From Acidobacteriota bacterium (GTDB lineage Bacteria; Acidobacteriota; Terriglobia; Bryobacterales; Bryobacteraceae): a stretch of DNA of 64,000 nt. Each line of letters opens with the position of its first letter. Within the stretch, counting starts at the first letter, position 1. A model generated the notes under the pieces. That model searched no databases and had not been told where the DNA came from. It worked only from the letters and a program-made list of their open reading frames with translations. Location of the stretch: NCBI GenBank assembly GCA_025353165.1, contig JANXRE010000072.1:1-64000 (forward strand), written 5' to 3'. A program made the position numbers and the translations under genes. Shown in pieces: positions 55,613 to 63,045 of the stretch.

Positions 55613-56812
55613 ATGAGAATTCTGGTAATCGGGAGCGGCGGCCGCGAGCACGCCATCGCCTGGCGGCTGGTCCAATCCGGCCATGAGGTGGTGGGCGCTC
55701 CCGGCAATCCGGGCATCGAGGAACTCGGCACGCGCGTGCCCTCCACCGATTACCTCGCCATCGCCGGCGAGTACAACGTCGACCTGACGGTGGTCGGACC
55801 GGAGGCGCCGCTCGTCGCCGGAGTCGTCGACCGCTTCCGTGCCGCGGGCCGCCCGATCGTAGGACCGAATCAAGAGCAGGCGCGCCTGGAGGGCAGTAAA
55901 GTCTTCGCCAAACAGTTCATGGAAGACGCCGGCATCCCTACCGCTCGCGCCGTTCACGCGGCCACGCGCGAGGATGCCCGCCGCGCCCTCGATGCATTCG
56001 GCTATCCATTAGTGATCAAGGCGGACGGCCTAGCCGCCGGCAAGGGCGTCGTCGTCGCCGAGGATCGCGCGTCCGCGGAAGCGGCCATCGCCGCACTCGG
56101 GGACAATCTCCTCCTGGAGGAATTCCTGGACGGCGAAGAAGTCAGCTTCATCGTCCTCAGCGACGGGCGCGACTTCGTTTCCCTCGAAGCGACGCAAGAC
56201 CACAAGCGTATCGGCGATGGCGATACCGGCCCGAACACAGGCGGCATGGGAGCGTACTGCGACGGTCGAATCCTGCCGCCTTCGGAAGCCGCGAGCATCT
56301 GCCGCGCGGTCATTGAGCCAACCATTGAGCGGACGGGCTTTTCCGGCTTCCTGTATGCCGGCCTCATGATGACGTCTCAGGGGCCTAAGGTGCTCGAATT
56401 CAACGTCCGCCTGGGCGACCCCGAGACCCAACCTCTCATGCAGCACATGAATTCCGACTTCGGCCACCTGCTATGGCGCGCGGCCCACGGCCAACTTGCC
56501 GGCGCAAAAATCGAATGGAATCCGGGCGCCTCCGTCTGCGTCGTCCTGGCGGCCGCCGGCTATCCTGGCACGCCACGCGCCGGGGACACGATTACCGGAA
56601 TCGAGGACTGCGGAGCGGTTGTGTTCCAGGCCGGAACCAGCCGGACCGCCCGCGGTCTCACCACCTCGGGCGGGCGCGTGCTAGGCGTCACGGCTTCCGG
56701 CGAAACGCTTCCCTCGGCCATCGACAACGCCTACGCCGCCGTCCACCGCATCCACTTCGACGGCCTGCAGTTTCGCCGCGACATCGGCCGAAAAGGCCTG
56801 AAGCGCTGGTAG
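55613..56812 (+). CDS. purD: phosphoribosylamine-glycine ligase
   Basis: 399 aa, slightly short of the usual 420-430. LVIGSGGREHAIAWRL, VVGPEAPLVAGVVDRF, ATP-grasp YPLVIKADGLAAGKGVVVAE, LLLEEFLDGEEVSF, GDGDTGPNTGGMGAYC and VRLGDPETQPLM. Second step of purine synthesis. AGCGGAGG precedes ATG 55613 closely. tRNA-Arg follows after 14 bp. Confidence 0.95.
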   Translation: MRILVIGSGGREHAIAWRLVQSGHEVVGAPGNPGIEELGTRVPSTDYLAIAGEYNVDLTVVGPEAPLVAGVVDRFRAAGRPIVGPNQEQARLEGSKVFAKQFMEDAGIPTARAVHAATREDARRALDAFGYPLVIKADGLAAGKGVVVAEDRASAEAAIAALGDNLLLEEFLDGEEVSFIVLSDGRDFVSLEATQDHKRIGDGDTGPNTGGMGAYCDGRILPPSEAASICRAVIEPTIERTGFSGFLYAGLMMTSQGPKVLEFNVRLGDPETQPLMQHMNSDFGHLLWRAAHGQLAGAKIEWNPGASVCVVLAAAGYPGTPRAGDTITGIEDCGAVVFQAGTSRTARGLTTSGGRVLGVTASGETLPSAIDNAYAAVHRIHFDGLQFRRDIGRKGLKRW

Positions 56813-56826
56813 AATAAAGTCTGCGC

Positions 56827-56903
56827 GGGGACGTAGCTCAGTTGGATAGAGCGGTCGCCTCCTAAGCGACAGGTCGGCAGTTCGAATCTGCCCGTCCCTA
56901 CCA
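56827..56903 (+). tRNA. tRNA-Arg(CCT)
   Basis: 77 nt with encoded CCA. Acceptor GGGGACG/CGTCCCT (G1-U72 wobble), D arm AGCTCAGTTGGATAGAGC, anticodon stem GTCGC/GCGAC with loop CTCCTAA, T arm GGCAGTTCGAATCTGCC. Decodes AGG. Confidence 0.93.
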
Positions 56904-56973
56904 CTCCGCCCCGATTTCCGGATAAATCTGTCCCCCTGGCGAAAATCTCATCCTATTTTGTGTTAAATTCTGA

Positions 56974-57684
56974 ATGACCCTGTGTATCAACTGTAGCCCG
57001 GAATCTCCAGCGGCGGAATTTCGCATGGATGACGCAAGTGTGGTGTGCGCGCGCTTCAGCGCGCTGCTCGACGCGGTGGATAGCGGACGGTCGTTCCTCG
57101 GCCGTCATCTGCATGATAAGGCGGCCCAAAATCTGGCCGCGGTGTCGATGCATCTCGCGCTGCTGAAGAGCATGGTGGACGGCGCGCCCGCGGCGGATGC
57201 AATCCTCGAGTGCGGCAGCCTCGTTGAGGACACCATTCGCGACCTCCGGGTCACTTCCTATTTTCTGCATCCTCCGCTGGTCGCGGAGCTTGGCCTTCAC
57301 GCCACCCTGAAAACGTTCGCGGAAATGTTCGCCTCGGCCAATGGAGTCCGGGTGGAACTCGACGTGGACCCGGCGGCAGCGGTCGGATTGACCCCGGAAA
57401 TTCAGTTGGCGCTATTCCGGATTGTGGAGGACTGCGCGCGCGGGCTTGCCTCCGGCGGAGCCCTCCAAATCCTCGCGGGGGTGATCTCAAACGACACCGG
57501 CGTCACCGTCGCCGTTTCCGGCGAACCCGCCGGCAGCGATCCCGCGGAGAGCCTGTTCTGGGCCATGGTCGCGGACCGGACCGCCCGGCATCGCGGCCAA
57601 GCGCGCCTGCTTTCCGATGCGTCCAAGACTAGAATCGAAGTAACACTCCCCGTCTGGAATTCCACATGGCCTGTCGCACACTGA
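56974..57684 (+). CDS. HisKA_3-like sensor protein with degenerate ATPase domain
   Basis: 236 aa, or 219 from ATG 57025. DHp helix with [21 protein letters not shown], putative phospho-acceptor His47, as in NarX-type kinases, then [23 protein letters not shown]. In the ATPase part the N box reads [15 protein letters not shown] without the expected Asn, and the D.G.G loop is replaced by SGEPAGSD. It may be a non-catalytic partner or phosphatase-type regulator. No sensor domain or membrane segment. Its end overlaps the response regulator by 19 bp. Confidence 0.7.
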   Translation: MTLCINCSPESPAAEFRMDDASVVCARFSALLDAVDSGRSFLGRHLHDKAAQNLAAVSMHLALLKSMVDGAPAADAILECGSLVEDTIRDLRVTSYFLHPPLVAELGLHATLKTFAEMFASANGVRVELDVDPAAAVGLTPEIQLALFRIVEDCARGLASGGALQILAGVISNDTGVTVAVSGEPAGSDPAESLFWAMVADRTARHRGQARLLSDASKTRIEVTLPVWNSTWPVAH

Positions 57685-58322
57685 TCGCGGACGATCACGA
57701 AATCGTGCGGCGGGGCCTGCGCGCGCTGCTTTCCAGCGCCGGCGTGGACGTCGTGGGGGAAGCGGGCACTGGCCGCGAAGCGGTGGAGCTGGCACGGGAG
57801 CTGAAACCCGACGTGGTTGTCATGGACATTTCCATGCCCGACTTGAACGGCCTGGAAGCCACGCGCCAGATCCTCAGCGAGCTGCCCGGTACCGAGGTGC
57901 TGATCCTGACCATGCACCAGTCGGAACAACTGGTGCGCCAGGTTCTCGATAACGGCGCCCGAGGCTACATGCTGAAATCCGACGCGGGGCGGGAGTTGGT
58001 TCTGGCCGTCGAGGCGCTGCGCCATCACCAGCCTTTCCTGACCACCAAGGTCTCGGAAATGGTGCTCGACGGTTATCTGCGGCGGGCCGGAGCTCAACGC
58101 ACGCAAGCGGAACCGGGTGGCCCGGATCGCCTGACGCGCCGGGAGCGCGAAGTCCTGCAGCTGCTGGCCGAAGGCAACAGCAATAAAGAGGTTGCGGCCA
58201 AGCTAACCATCAGCGTGAAGACCGCGGAGACGCACCGGAGCCGCATCATGGCCAAGCTTCATCTGGGCTCTGTCAGCGGATTAGTTCGGTACGCGGTTCG
58301 AAACGGGATCGTGGAGGCTTAG
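57666..58322 (+). CDS. NarL/FixJ-family response regulator
   Basis: 218 aa. Receiver domain with Asp9/Asp10, phospho-acceptor Asp54 in [13 protein letters not shown], Thr in ILTMHQS and Lys in YMLKSD. C-terminal LuxR-type helix-turn-helix: [43 protein letters not shown] (in two halves joined at NSNKEV). All key residues are intact, in contrast to the overlapping sensor. Targets unknown. Confidence 0.92.
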   Translation: MACRTLIADDHEIVRRGLRALLSSAGVDVVGEAGTGREAVELARELKPDVVVMDISMPDLNGLEATRQILSELPGTEVLILTMHQSEQLVRQVLDNGARGYMLKSDAGRELVLAVEALRHHQPFLTTKVSEMVLDGYLRRAGAQRTQAEPGGPDRLTRREREVLQLLAEGNSNKEVAAKLTISVKTAETHRSRIMAKLHLGSVSGLVRYAVRNGIVEA

Positions 58323-58386
58323 GATGGCCGCGTTAAGAACCTATATCGGCACAATAGAGTAATTCCTCTGGATTTACCAACCCAGC

Positions 58387-58395
58387 TGCTATATA
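58387..58395 (+). promoter_or_regulatory. possible extended -10 element
   Basis: TGCTATATA, 22 bases before the small gene at 58418, has the TGn extension and a near-consensus -10. The preceding 90 bases after the response regulator stop are AT-richer than the surroundings. Confidence 0.35.
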
Positions 58396-58417
58396 TTAGT
58401 CGCAAGCCCAAAAAAAC

Positions 58418-58669
58418 ATGGATTTCTATTACGCTATCCGTGAGCTTCTGGAGGAAAAGAAGCGCCTGGACCATTTGATCGCCGCCCTGGAGGCGATTCA
58501 TAACGGCGATTATCCGGAGAAGAGAACCGCAAACGTGAAGCGCCGGCGCGGCCGAAAGGCGATGAGCGAAGAGGAACGCCGCGAGGTATCGGCGCGTATG
58601 AAACGCTACTGGGCTTCTCGCCGGAACTCAAATGATTCCGAAGCGCAATCCGACCCCGCTATTTCTTAA
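58418..58669 (+). CDS. small basic hypothetical protein
   Basis: 83 aa. N-terminal helix MDFYYAIRELLEEKKRLDHLIAALEAI is leucine-zipper-like; the middle is very basic (KRTANVKRRRGRKAMSEEERREVSARMKRYWASRR). The pattern resembles small proteins common in Acidobacteriota that carry an AT-hook-like RRRGRK. DNA binding is a guess. Its end overlaps the convergent methyltransferase by 11 bp. Confidence 0.65.
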   Translation: MDFYYAIRELLEEKKRLDHLIAALEAIHNGDYPEKRTANVKRRRGRKAMSEEERREVSARMKRYWASRRNSNDSEAQSDPAIS

Positions 58670-59330
58670 AAAACCAGAGCCAGAAATATTGTTCGCCGGC
58701 ACCGTGGCGATACCGGGGCTCGAAGCCCGCGCGGTAGGCCACTTCCACCGCTTCCTGGTCGGAAAAGGGCACGCCCAGCCACGTGTCGTCCGGGTCGGTC
58801 GCCAGCCGGGTTTCGCCCTGCACCTGGAATTTGAATAGCGCGCCCCGCCGCAGCAGCCGGCCGGCTTCCCGCACGTAGTTCTCAATCACTTCCCGGCTGG
58901 GAATATGCTGGAACACGATCGTCGAGTACGCAAAGTCGAACAGCGCATCCGCCGGTACTACCGTCAGATCTTCCCCGTTGTTCTGGTACAGAAACACGTT
59001 CGGCCGATCGGCCAGCGCCGCGCGCGCCAGCCGCACCATCTCCCCACTTACGTCCACGGCGTGTATCTCGCCAAAGATGTTGGAAAGCGCGCGGGTAATC
59101 CGCCCGGCCCCGCACCCGATCTCGAGCACGCGCATCCGCTTCGGATCCCGGCCCTGGCAGATGTTCGTCATGTCGGTGAGAACGTCTTCCGAAACCGCGC
59201 GATCGCCAGAAGCGAAGAAGTCCTCGTCGCTCCAGTCGGTCCGGCCGGTGGCGACGTAGTGCCGGGCGTTCTCAAGCGCGCGTGCATCCCAATCGCGCTG
59301 CATTTTACGGAGTATGTCGGTTCGAGTCAT
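58659..59330 (-). CDS. class I SAM-dependent methyltransferase
   Basis: 223 aa. RMRVLEIGCGAGRITRALS (motif I), EIHAVDVSGEMVRLA, FAYSTIVFQHIPS and LLRRGALFKFQVQGE. N terminus MTRTDILRKMQRDWDARALENARHYVATG is typical of small-molecule methyltransferases. ATG 59330 is taken because the frame upstream runs into tRNA-Ala. Substrate unknown. Confidence 0.82.
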   Translation of the reverse strand: MTRTDILRKMQRDWDARALENARHYVATGRTDWSDEDFFASGDRAVSEDVLTDMTNICQGRDPKRMRVLEIGCGAGRITRALSNIFGEIHAVDVSGEMVRLARAALADRPNVFLYQNNGEDLTVVPADALFDFAYSTIVFQHIPSREVIENYVREAGRLLRRGALFKFQVQGETRLATDPDDTWLGVPFSDQEAVEVAYRAGFEPRYRHGAGEQYFWLWFFKK

Positions 59331-59370
59331 GGTGGCGCATGCCAAGGGCGCCGAGGCGGGGAGGGGTTTC

Positions 59371-59446
59371 TGGTGGACGAGATGGGGGTCGAACCCACGG
59401 CCTCCGCAGTGCGAGTGCGGCGCTCTCCCAACTGAGCTACTCGCCC
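59371..59446 (-). tRNA. tRNA-Ala(CGC)
   Basis: 76 nt with encoded CCA. Acceptor GGGCGAG/CTCGTCC, D arm AGCTCAGTTGGGAGAGC, anticodon stem CCGCA/TGCGG with loop CTCGCAC (anticodon CGC), T arm CCGTGGGTTCGACCCCCA region. It is read on the minus strand, in line with the methyltransferase gene 41 bp downstream. Confidence 0.92.
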
Positions 59447-59938
59447 ACAGCAAACTTGCCTACATTGCCAATATACCGCACCCTGGGAAAAGACATCCAG
59501 GTTCGAAGTGTGCGCGACATAGGCGTGGAGTTGTAGCGGATGCGTGTGATTCACCGGGGCCGTCCGAGCGTAACCACTACGTTCGGTTCCGAGCCGCGAC
59601 CGTGAGGAAGCGGTTTCCCGGCCATGCGAAAAGACCGCTTGCTGACGCGCGCGGCTCGGATTCGGGGATTTCGGGCGTCCACGAAAATTTCGCGCACTTA
59701 GGTTCGAATGGCACGCCGTCCACCAACCCTTCGTGCCAGCTTTCCAACCGCGGTTACTTGCAGCGGAGTGATGGCGCCGGTTTCCCAATGTGCTCAATTT
59801 GGCCCTGAATTCCTTTGTCGCTCGCGTCCCACTCATGGATTGAGATCCAGACACCAGGGGCATAGTACTTGTCTCCTGAAGTTGTGCCACCCTAGGGGCC
59901 AGCGCATAGTACCGGGTCGAGTCGCGCTGTTCATACCA
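59447..59938. other. gene-poor stretch between tRNA-Ala and the YcaO remnant
   Basis: I find no intact gene in these 492 bases. It holds the palindrome at 59589-59659. On the minus strand short pieces such as YYAPGVWISIHEWDAS and LESWHEGLVDGVPFEP occur in different frames and might be a decayed small gene. Nothing firm can be said. Confidence 0.4.
59589..59659. repeat. REP-like palindrome
   Basis: Left arm 59589-59614 (CCGAGCCGCGACCGTGAGGA... ending AGCGGT) pairs with right arm 59634-59659 (ACCGCTTGCTGACGCGCGCG ... GGCTCGG) over 26 positions with about five mismatches, around a 19-base loop. The CCGAGCCGCG ends are the kind of sequence that recurs in Solibacter-type intergenic palindromes. 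Only one copy was seen in this window. Confidence 0.6.
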
Positions 59939-60651
59939 ATGCGAGCCGGTCCGCTTGACCTGCCCCACGAACTGCTGCTTTTCAGCCCGGGCCAGATCGC
60001 CGCCCGCCACCAGACAAACCAGCCCGACCGCAAGGTCCCCGCAGGCTGCGTTTGGCTTTGGTACCCCTTTCGGAACGAGCCGTTCTACAACTTCGCCGAC
60101 ACGAACGGGTGCGCCGCCGGGCGAACTCTCGAAATACTCGACCTGACCAACGACCTCGCGATCCCGGTCTTCGTCGCGATATCGGCGGACGCCAACGACC
60201 GCAACATCTATTACGGAAGCGCGGCGGATACCTGTCCGGTCGCGGCGGCCCAAGCGCGCCCTGGCCGAACTCATCCAATTCTGGTTCTGGTCGCGGCATT
60301 TTGGCCCGGGACCGGACCGCGAGCTATGGTTTCAGGAGGGGAGTCTGGAAGAGTGCGCCTATTTGAGAGCCGCCTGGAACATGCCTCCGATGCAAAGCCC
60401 GCCCGCGAACCGCCGCGGAAGCCCTGCCCTTCTGTCTGAGCGCCATCGAAAACGCCGGAATGGCGGCCTACGCGGTGGACCTGACCCGGCCCGAACTCGG
60501 CGTACCGGTAGCGCGGGTGTTTGTTCCCGGGCTGCGCCACCATGGTCCGCGTTTTGCGCCCGGCCGCCTCTATGACATGCCGGTCCGGCTCGGCTGGCAG
60601 CCCGCGCCGGTGGTGGAAGAGGAGTTCAACCCCAGCGTCTGTATCCTCTAA
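59939..60651 (+). pseudogene. decayed YcaO-domain (TOMM cyclodehydratase, SagD-like) gene
   Basis: Matching pieces occur in three frames in the right order. From ATG 59939: GPLDLPHELLLFSPGQIAAR, then FYNFADTNGCAAGRTLE, the YcaO ATP-site motif, then ILDLTNDLAIPVFVAIS. About 60 residues with the ERDAxAxWWYN region are missing between the last two. Near 60262 the frame shifts to ALAELIQFWFWSRHFG and REGS-like WFQEGSLEECAYL. By 60460 it shifts again to VDLTRPELGVPVARVFVPGL, APGRLYDMPVRLGW and the end EEEFNPSVCIL, stop 60649-60651. The protein cannot be made. No leader-peptide or partner gene remains. Confidence 0.62.
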
Positions 60652-60925
60652 CAACGCTCAGGTCAGCTTGGCCGGATCGCCCGCTCTTGATGTCCGCGAC
60701 ACCGGCCGACTTACGGATCTTGATCACAAAGTCCGCGCAGTTTATCCCTCGCTGGCCCCGATGAGTGCTCATCCAGCCGATCGCTCCCCCGGGATGCCGG
60801 TACAAATATCTGTCGGCCATCACCTTGAGATCGAATCGGATCGCCTCTTTATGAATCTCCGCTCGCTGCTCATTGTTAATCACAAAAGAACGATATATAT
60901 ACGCCTGTGCCGGAATGTTGGTCAC
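60626..60925 (-). CDS. doubtful small hypothetical ORF
   Basis: 99 codons: TNIPAQAYIYRSFVINNEQRA, EIHKEAIRFDLKVMADRYLY, then HPGGAIGWMSTHRGQRGINCADF. It overlaps the end of the YcaO remnant by 26 bp. The composition is protein-like in the first 75 residues but no family is recognised; it may itself be a fragment. The rest of 60926-61092 shows nothing. Confidence 0.3.
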   Translation of the reverse strand: MTNIPAQAYIYRSFVINNEQRAEIHKEAIRFDLKVMADRYLYRHPGGAIGWMSTHRGQRGINCADFVIKIRKSAGVADIKSGRSGQADLSVVRGYRRWG

Positions 60926-61092
60926 CGGATCTTGCCGCTCTCGCGCAACGTGAAAGTCGGCTTATGTAGTCGCCCTTTTATTCGGTACGATGTGAATCTT
61001 CCACGCTACGGCATCTGGATAAGATCACCCGTCCGCGGCGGAAACGAGCTGAAGCATTTACTATCTTTACGAAACATGCCCATCTCTCCCCG

Positions 61093-61144
61093 GGGACGGC
61101 ACACCGTCCCAATCTCCGACAAAAAACCTAGGTTCCCACCCTAG
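61093..61144 (-). terminator. intrinsic terminator of dut with a second hairpin
   Basis: Read on the minus strand after the dut stop (28 bp away): hairpin CTAGG-GTGGGAA-CCTAG (61144-61128) followed by G and a run of six U (61126-61121). A second perfect 7-bp hairpin GGGACGG-TGTG-CCGTCCC lies further on at 61110-61093. The first has the layout of a short rho-independent terminator. Confidence 0.55.
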
Positions 61145-61172
61145 ACCCAATTCCGATGGCAGCAGGCCGGGC

Positions 61173-61604
61173 CTACCGCCCCGACGACCCGAACCCGCCT
61201 TCCCCCCGCGCCGAATCGCTCAACTCGCTTTCCTCCCACTCCACCGCTTCATATCTCGCGATCACCATCTGCGCGATCCGGTCGCCTTTCTCGATCGTGT
61301 AGTCCCCCGTGCCGAGATTCAGCAGAATCACCCGGATCTCCCCCCGATACCCAGGGTCGATCGTGGCCGGAGCGTTCGGCAGAGTAATGGCATGTTTGAG
61401 CGCCAGCCCACTGCGCGGGCGGATCTGCGCCTCGAAGCCCGGCGGCAGCTCAATCGCCAGCCCCGTCGGAACCAGCGTCGGCTTTCCCGGCTCGAGAATC
61501 GTGCGCTCGGTGGCGCGCAGATCCATGCCGGCATCCTCCGCGGGTCCGTGGGCGTAGGACGGAATCCGGGCATCGGGAGAAAGGCGCTTGATACGAAGAT
61601 GCAT
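61173..61604 (-). CDS. dut: dUTP diphosphatase
   Basis: 143-aa trimeric dUTPase. Motif 1 near [10 protein letters not shown], motif 2 [12 protein letters not shown], motif 3 [16 protein letters not shown] with the catalytic Asp and the Tyr uracil gate, motif 4 [11 protein letters not shown], motif 5 [11 protein letters not shown]. Makes dUMP, the substrate of the divergent ThyX gene 25 bp away; the pair forms a dTMP supply module. Confidence 0.95.
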   Translation of the reverse strand: MHLRIKRLSPDARIPSYAHGPAEDAGMDLRATERTILEPGKPTLVPTGLAIELPPGFEAQIRPRSGLALKHAITLPNAPATIDPGYRGEIRVILLNLGTGDYTIEKGDRIAQMVIARYEAVEWEESELSDSARGEGGFGSSGR

Positions 61605-61629
61605 GTGAACCCGCTATCATAGCCTTTTC

Positions 61630-63045
61630 ATGCCAGGAACAACGTCGCGCGTCATCACTGTCGCGCCGCTTCCCCCCGAGAAATGCGCCTACGCGCTGGC
61701 GCGCTACAGCCGCTCGCCCGATTCCATACAGAAGTCCCTCGATTGGGTGCGGACCCACGATTCGGCGAAATTCCTGGAGAGCTTCTATTTCCAATACGGC
61801 CACGCTTCCATCGCCGACCTCGGCCACATCGTGATGTGCTTTGAAGGAGTCTCCGAGCTGGCTGCGACCGAAATCGAGGATGAGCAGCTCTGGGACGGGC
61901 AGGCCCGATCTTCGCGCTACCAGGACTTCGCGCGATCGGGTTTCGTCACGCCCCCGGAGTTCGACGCGGAGCAATCCGCCCGCTACGAACAGGCCGGGCG
62001 GACACTGCTGGACGCCTACCAAACCGTACACACGCGCGCGGCCGGGTACTTGTCGGAAAAACTGCCGAGGCCGGCGGAGATGAAGGAGGACATGTACCGC
62101 CGCAACATCGCGGCCCGCGCCTTTGACATCGCGCGGTATCTGCTGTTCTTCGGAGTGCCCACCGGAGTCGGCCAGGTCACCAGCATCCGCACCCTGGAGC
62201 GGCAGATCCGCCGCTTGAAGGCCTCTGAATTCGCGGAATTGCGCTCGCTCGGGGACGAAATCGCCTCGGCCTGTGCCGAGCGCGCCATGTGCGGGTTGGG
62301 CGAAGCGCCGGAAGAACTGGTGGCGCCGACGCTGGCGAAGTACGTCGACGTGGACAGCCATCGCGCCCGTTCGCGCGCCGACTTGAAGCAATGGGCCGGC
62401 CAGAATCTCCCGCCGCGGTCGATGCCCGAACCCGGCCGGGTCGACGTTCTCCGTCCCGTGAACACGCCCGCCGAGATCGCCGCAACGTTGCTTTACCCGG
62501 TAACGGATCGGCCCTTCCGGGAGCTGTACGAGATTGCGGAGGGATGGACCGCCGCCCGCCGCGCCGAAGTGGTCGATGTCGCGACCGCGTCCCGCACGCG
62601 CCGCGACGACCTGCTGCGCGAGTTTCGCGGCGGCCTGTACGCCTTCGACCTGGTCATCGACATCGGCGCGTATCGCGATCTGCACCGTCACCGCCGCTGC
62701 CAGCAGTACCGGCAAGAATACACCGCGCTGCTCGGGCACGAAACGCCGCCCGGAATCGACGAGAGCGGAACAGCCGCCATTGCGGCGGCGCTACAATCCG
62801 CGAGTTCTCTCCCCCAACCCGGCGCCCAGTATCTTCTGCCGTTCGCCAGCCGCTCGCGCTTCCTCTTCAAGATGGACTTCGCGGAAGCCGAGTACATCAT
62901 CCGCGTCCGCAGCGGAGTGAAGGGGCACTTCAGCTACCGCCAGGTAGCCTGGGAGATGCGCGAAAAACTCATGCACCTGGAGCCCGAACTAGGCCGGCTT
63001 CTCCAAGCGACGCCACCGTGGATCGAAGATCCACTGACGCGTTAG
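61630..63045 (+). CDS. thyX: long, two-unit ThyX-family thymidylate synthase
   Basis: 471 aa, about twice a normal ThyX (220-250). Unit 1 (about 25-240): LESFYFQYGHASIADLGHIVMCFEGVSELAATEIEDEQ then QARSSRYQDF, where the RHR of the ThyX motif has been lost but SSRY is kept. Unit 2 (about 265-470): FDLVIDIGAYRDLHRHRRCQQYRQEYT keeps RHR but not the serine part. One complete FAD/dUMP site may be shared by the two halves. Flavin-dependent dUMP methylation with CH2-THF. Next to dut; no thyA seen. Confidence 0.85.
   Translation: MPGTTSRVITVAPLPPEKCAYALARYSRSPDSIQKSLDWVRTHDSAKFLESFYFQYGHASIADLGHIVMCFEGVSELAATEIEDEQLWDGQARSSRYQDFARSGFVTPPEFDAEQSARYEQAGRTLLDAYQTVHTRAAGYLSEKLPRPAEMKEDMYRRNIAARAFDIARYLLFFGVPTGVGQVTSIRTLERQIRRLKASEFAELRSLGDEIASACAERAMCGLGEAPEELVAPTLAKYVDVDSHRARSRADLKQWAGQNLPPRSMPEPGRVDVLRPVNTPAEIAATLLYPVTDRPFRELYEIAEGWTAARRAEVVDVATASRTRRDDLLREFRGGLYAFDLVIDIGAYRDLHRHRRCQQYRQEYTALLGHETPPGIDESGTAAIAAALQSASSLPQPGAQYLLPFASRSRFLFKMDFAEAEYIIRVRSGVKGHFSYRQVAWEMREKLMHLEPELGRLLQATPPWIEDPLTR

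Noticed and set aside
59327-60274. 315-codon minus-strand frame from the YcaO remnant to tRNA-Ala
   Set aside because: It reads through the tRNA and the palindrome and has low-complexity composition.
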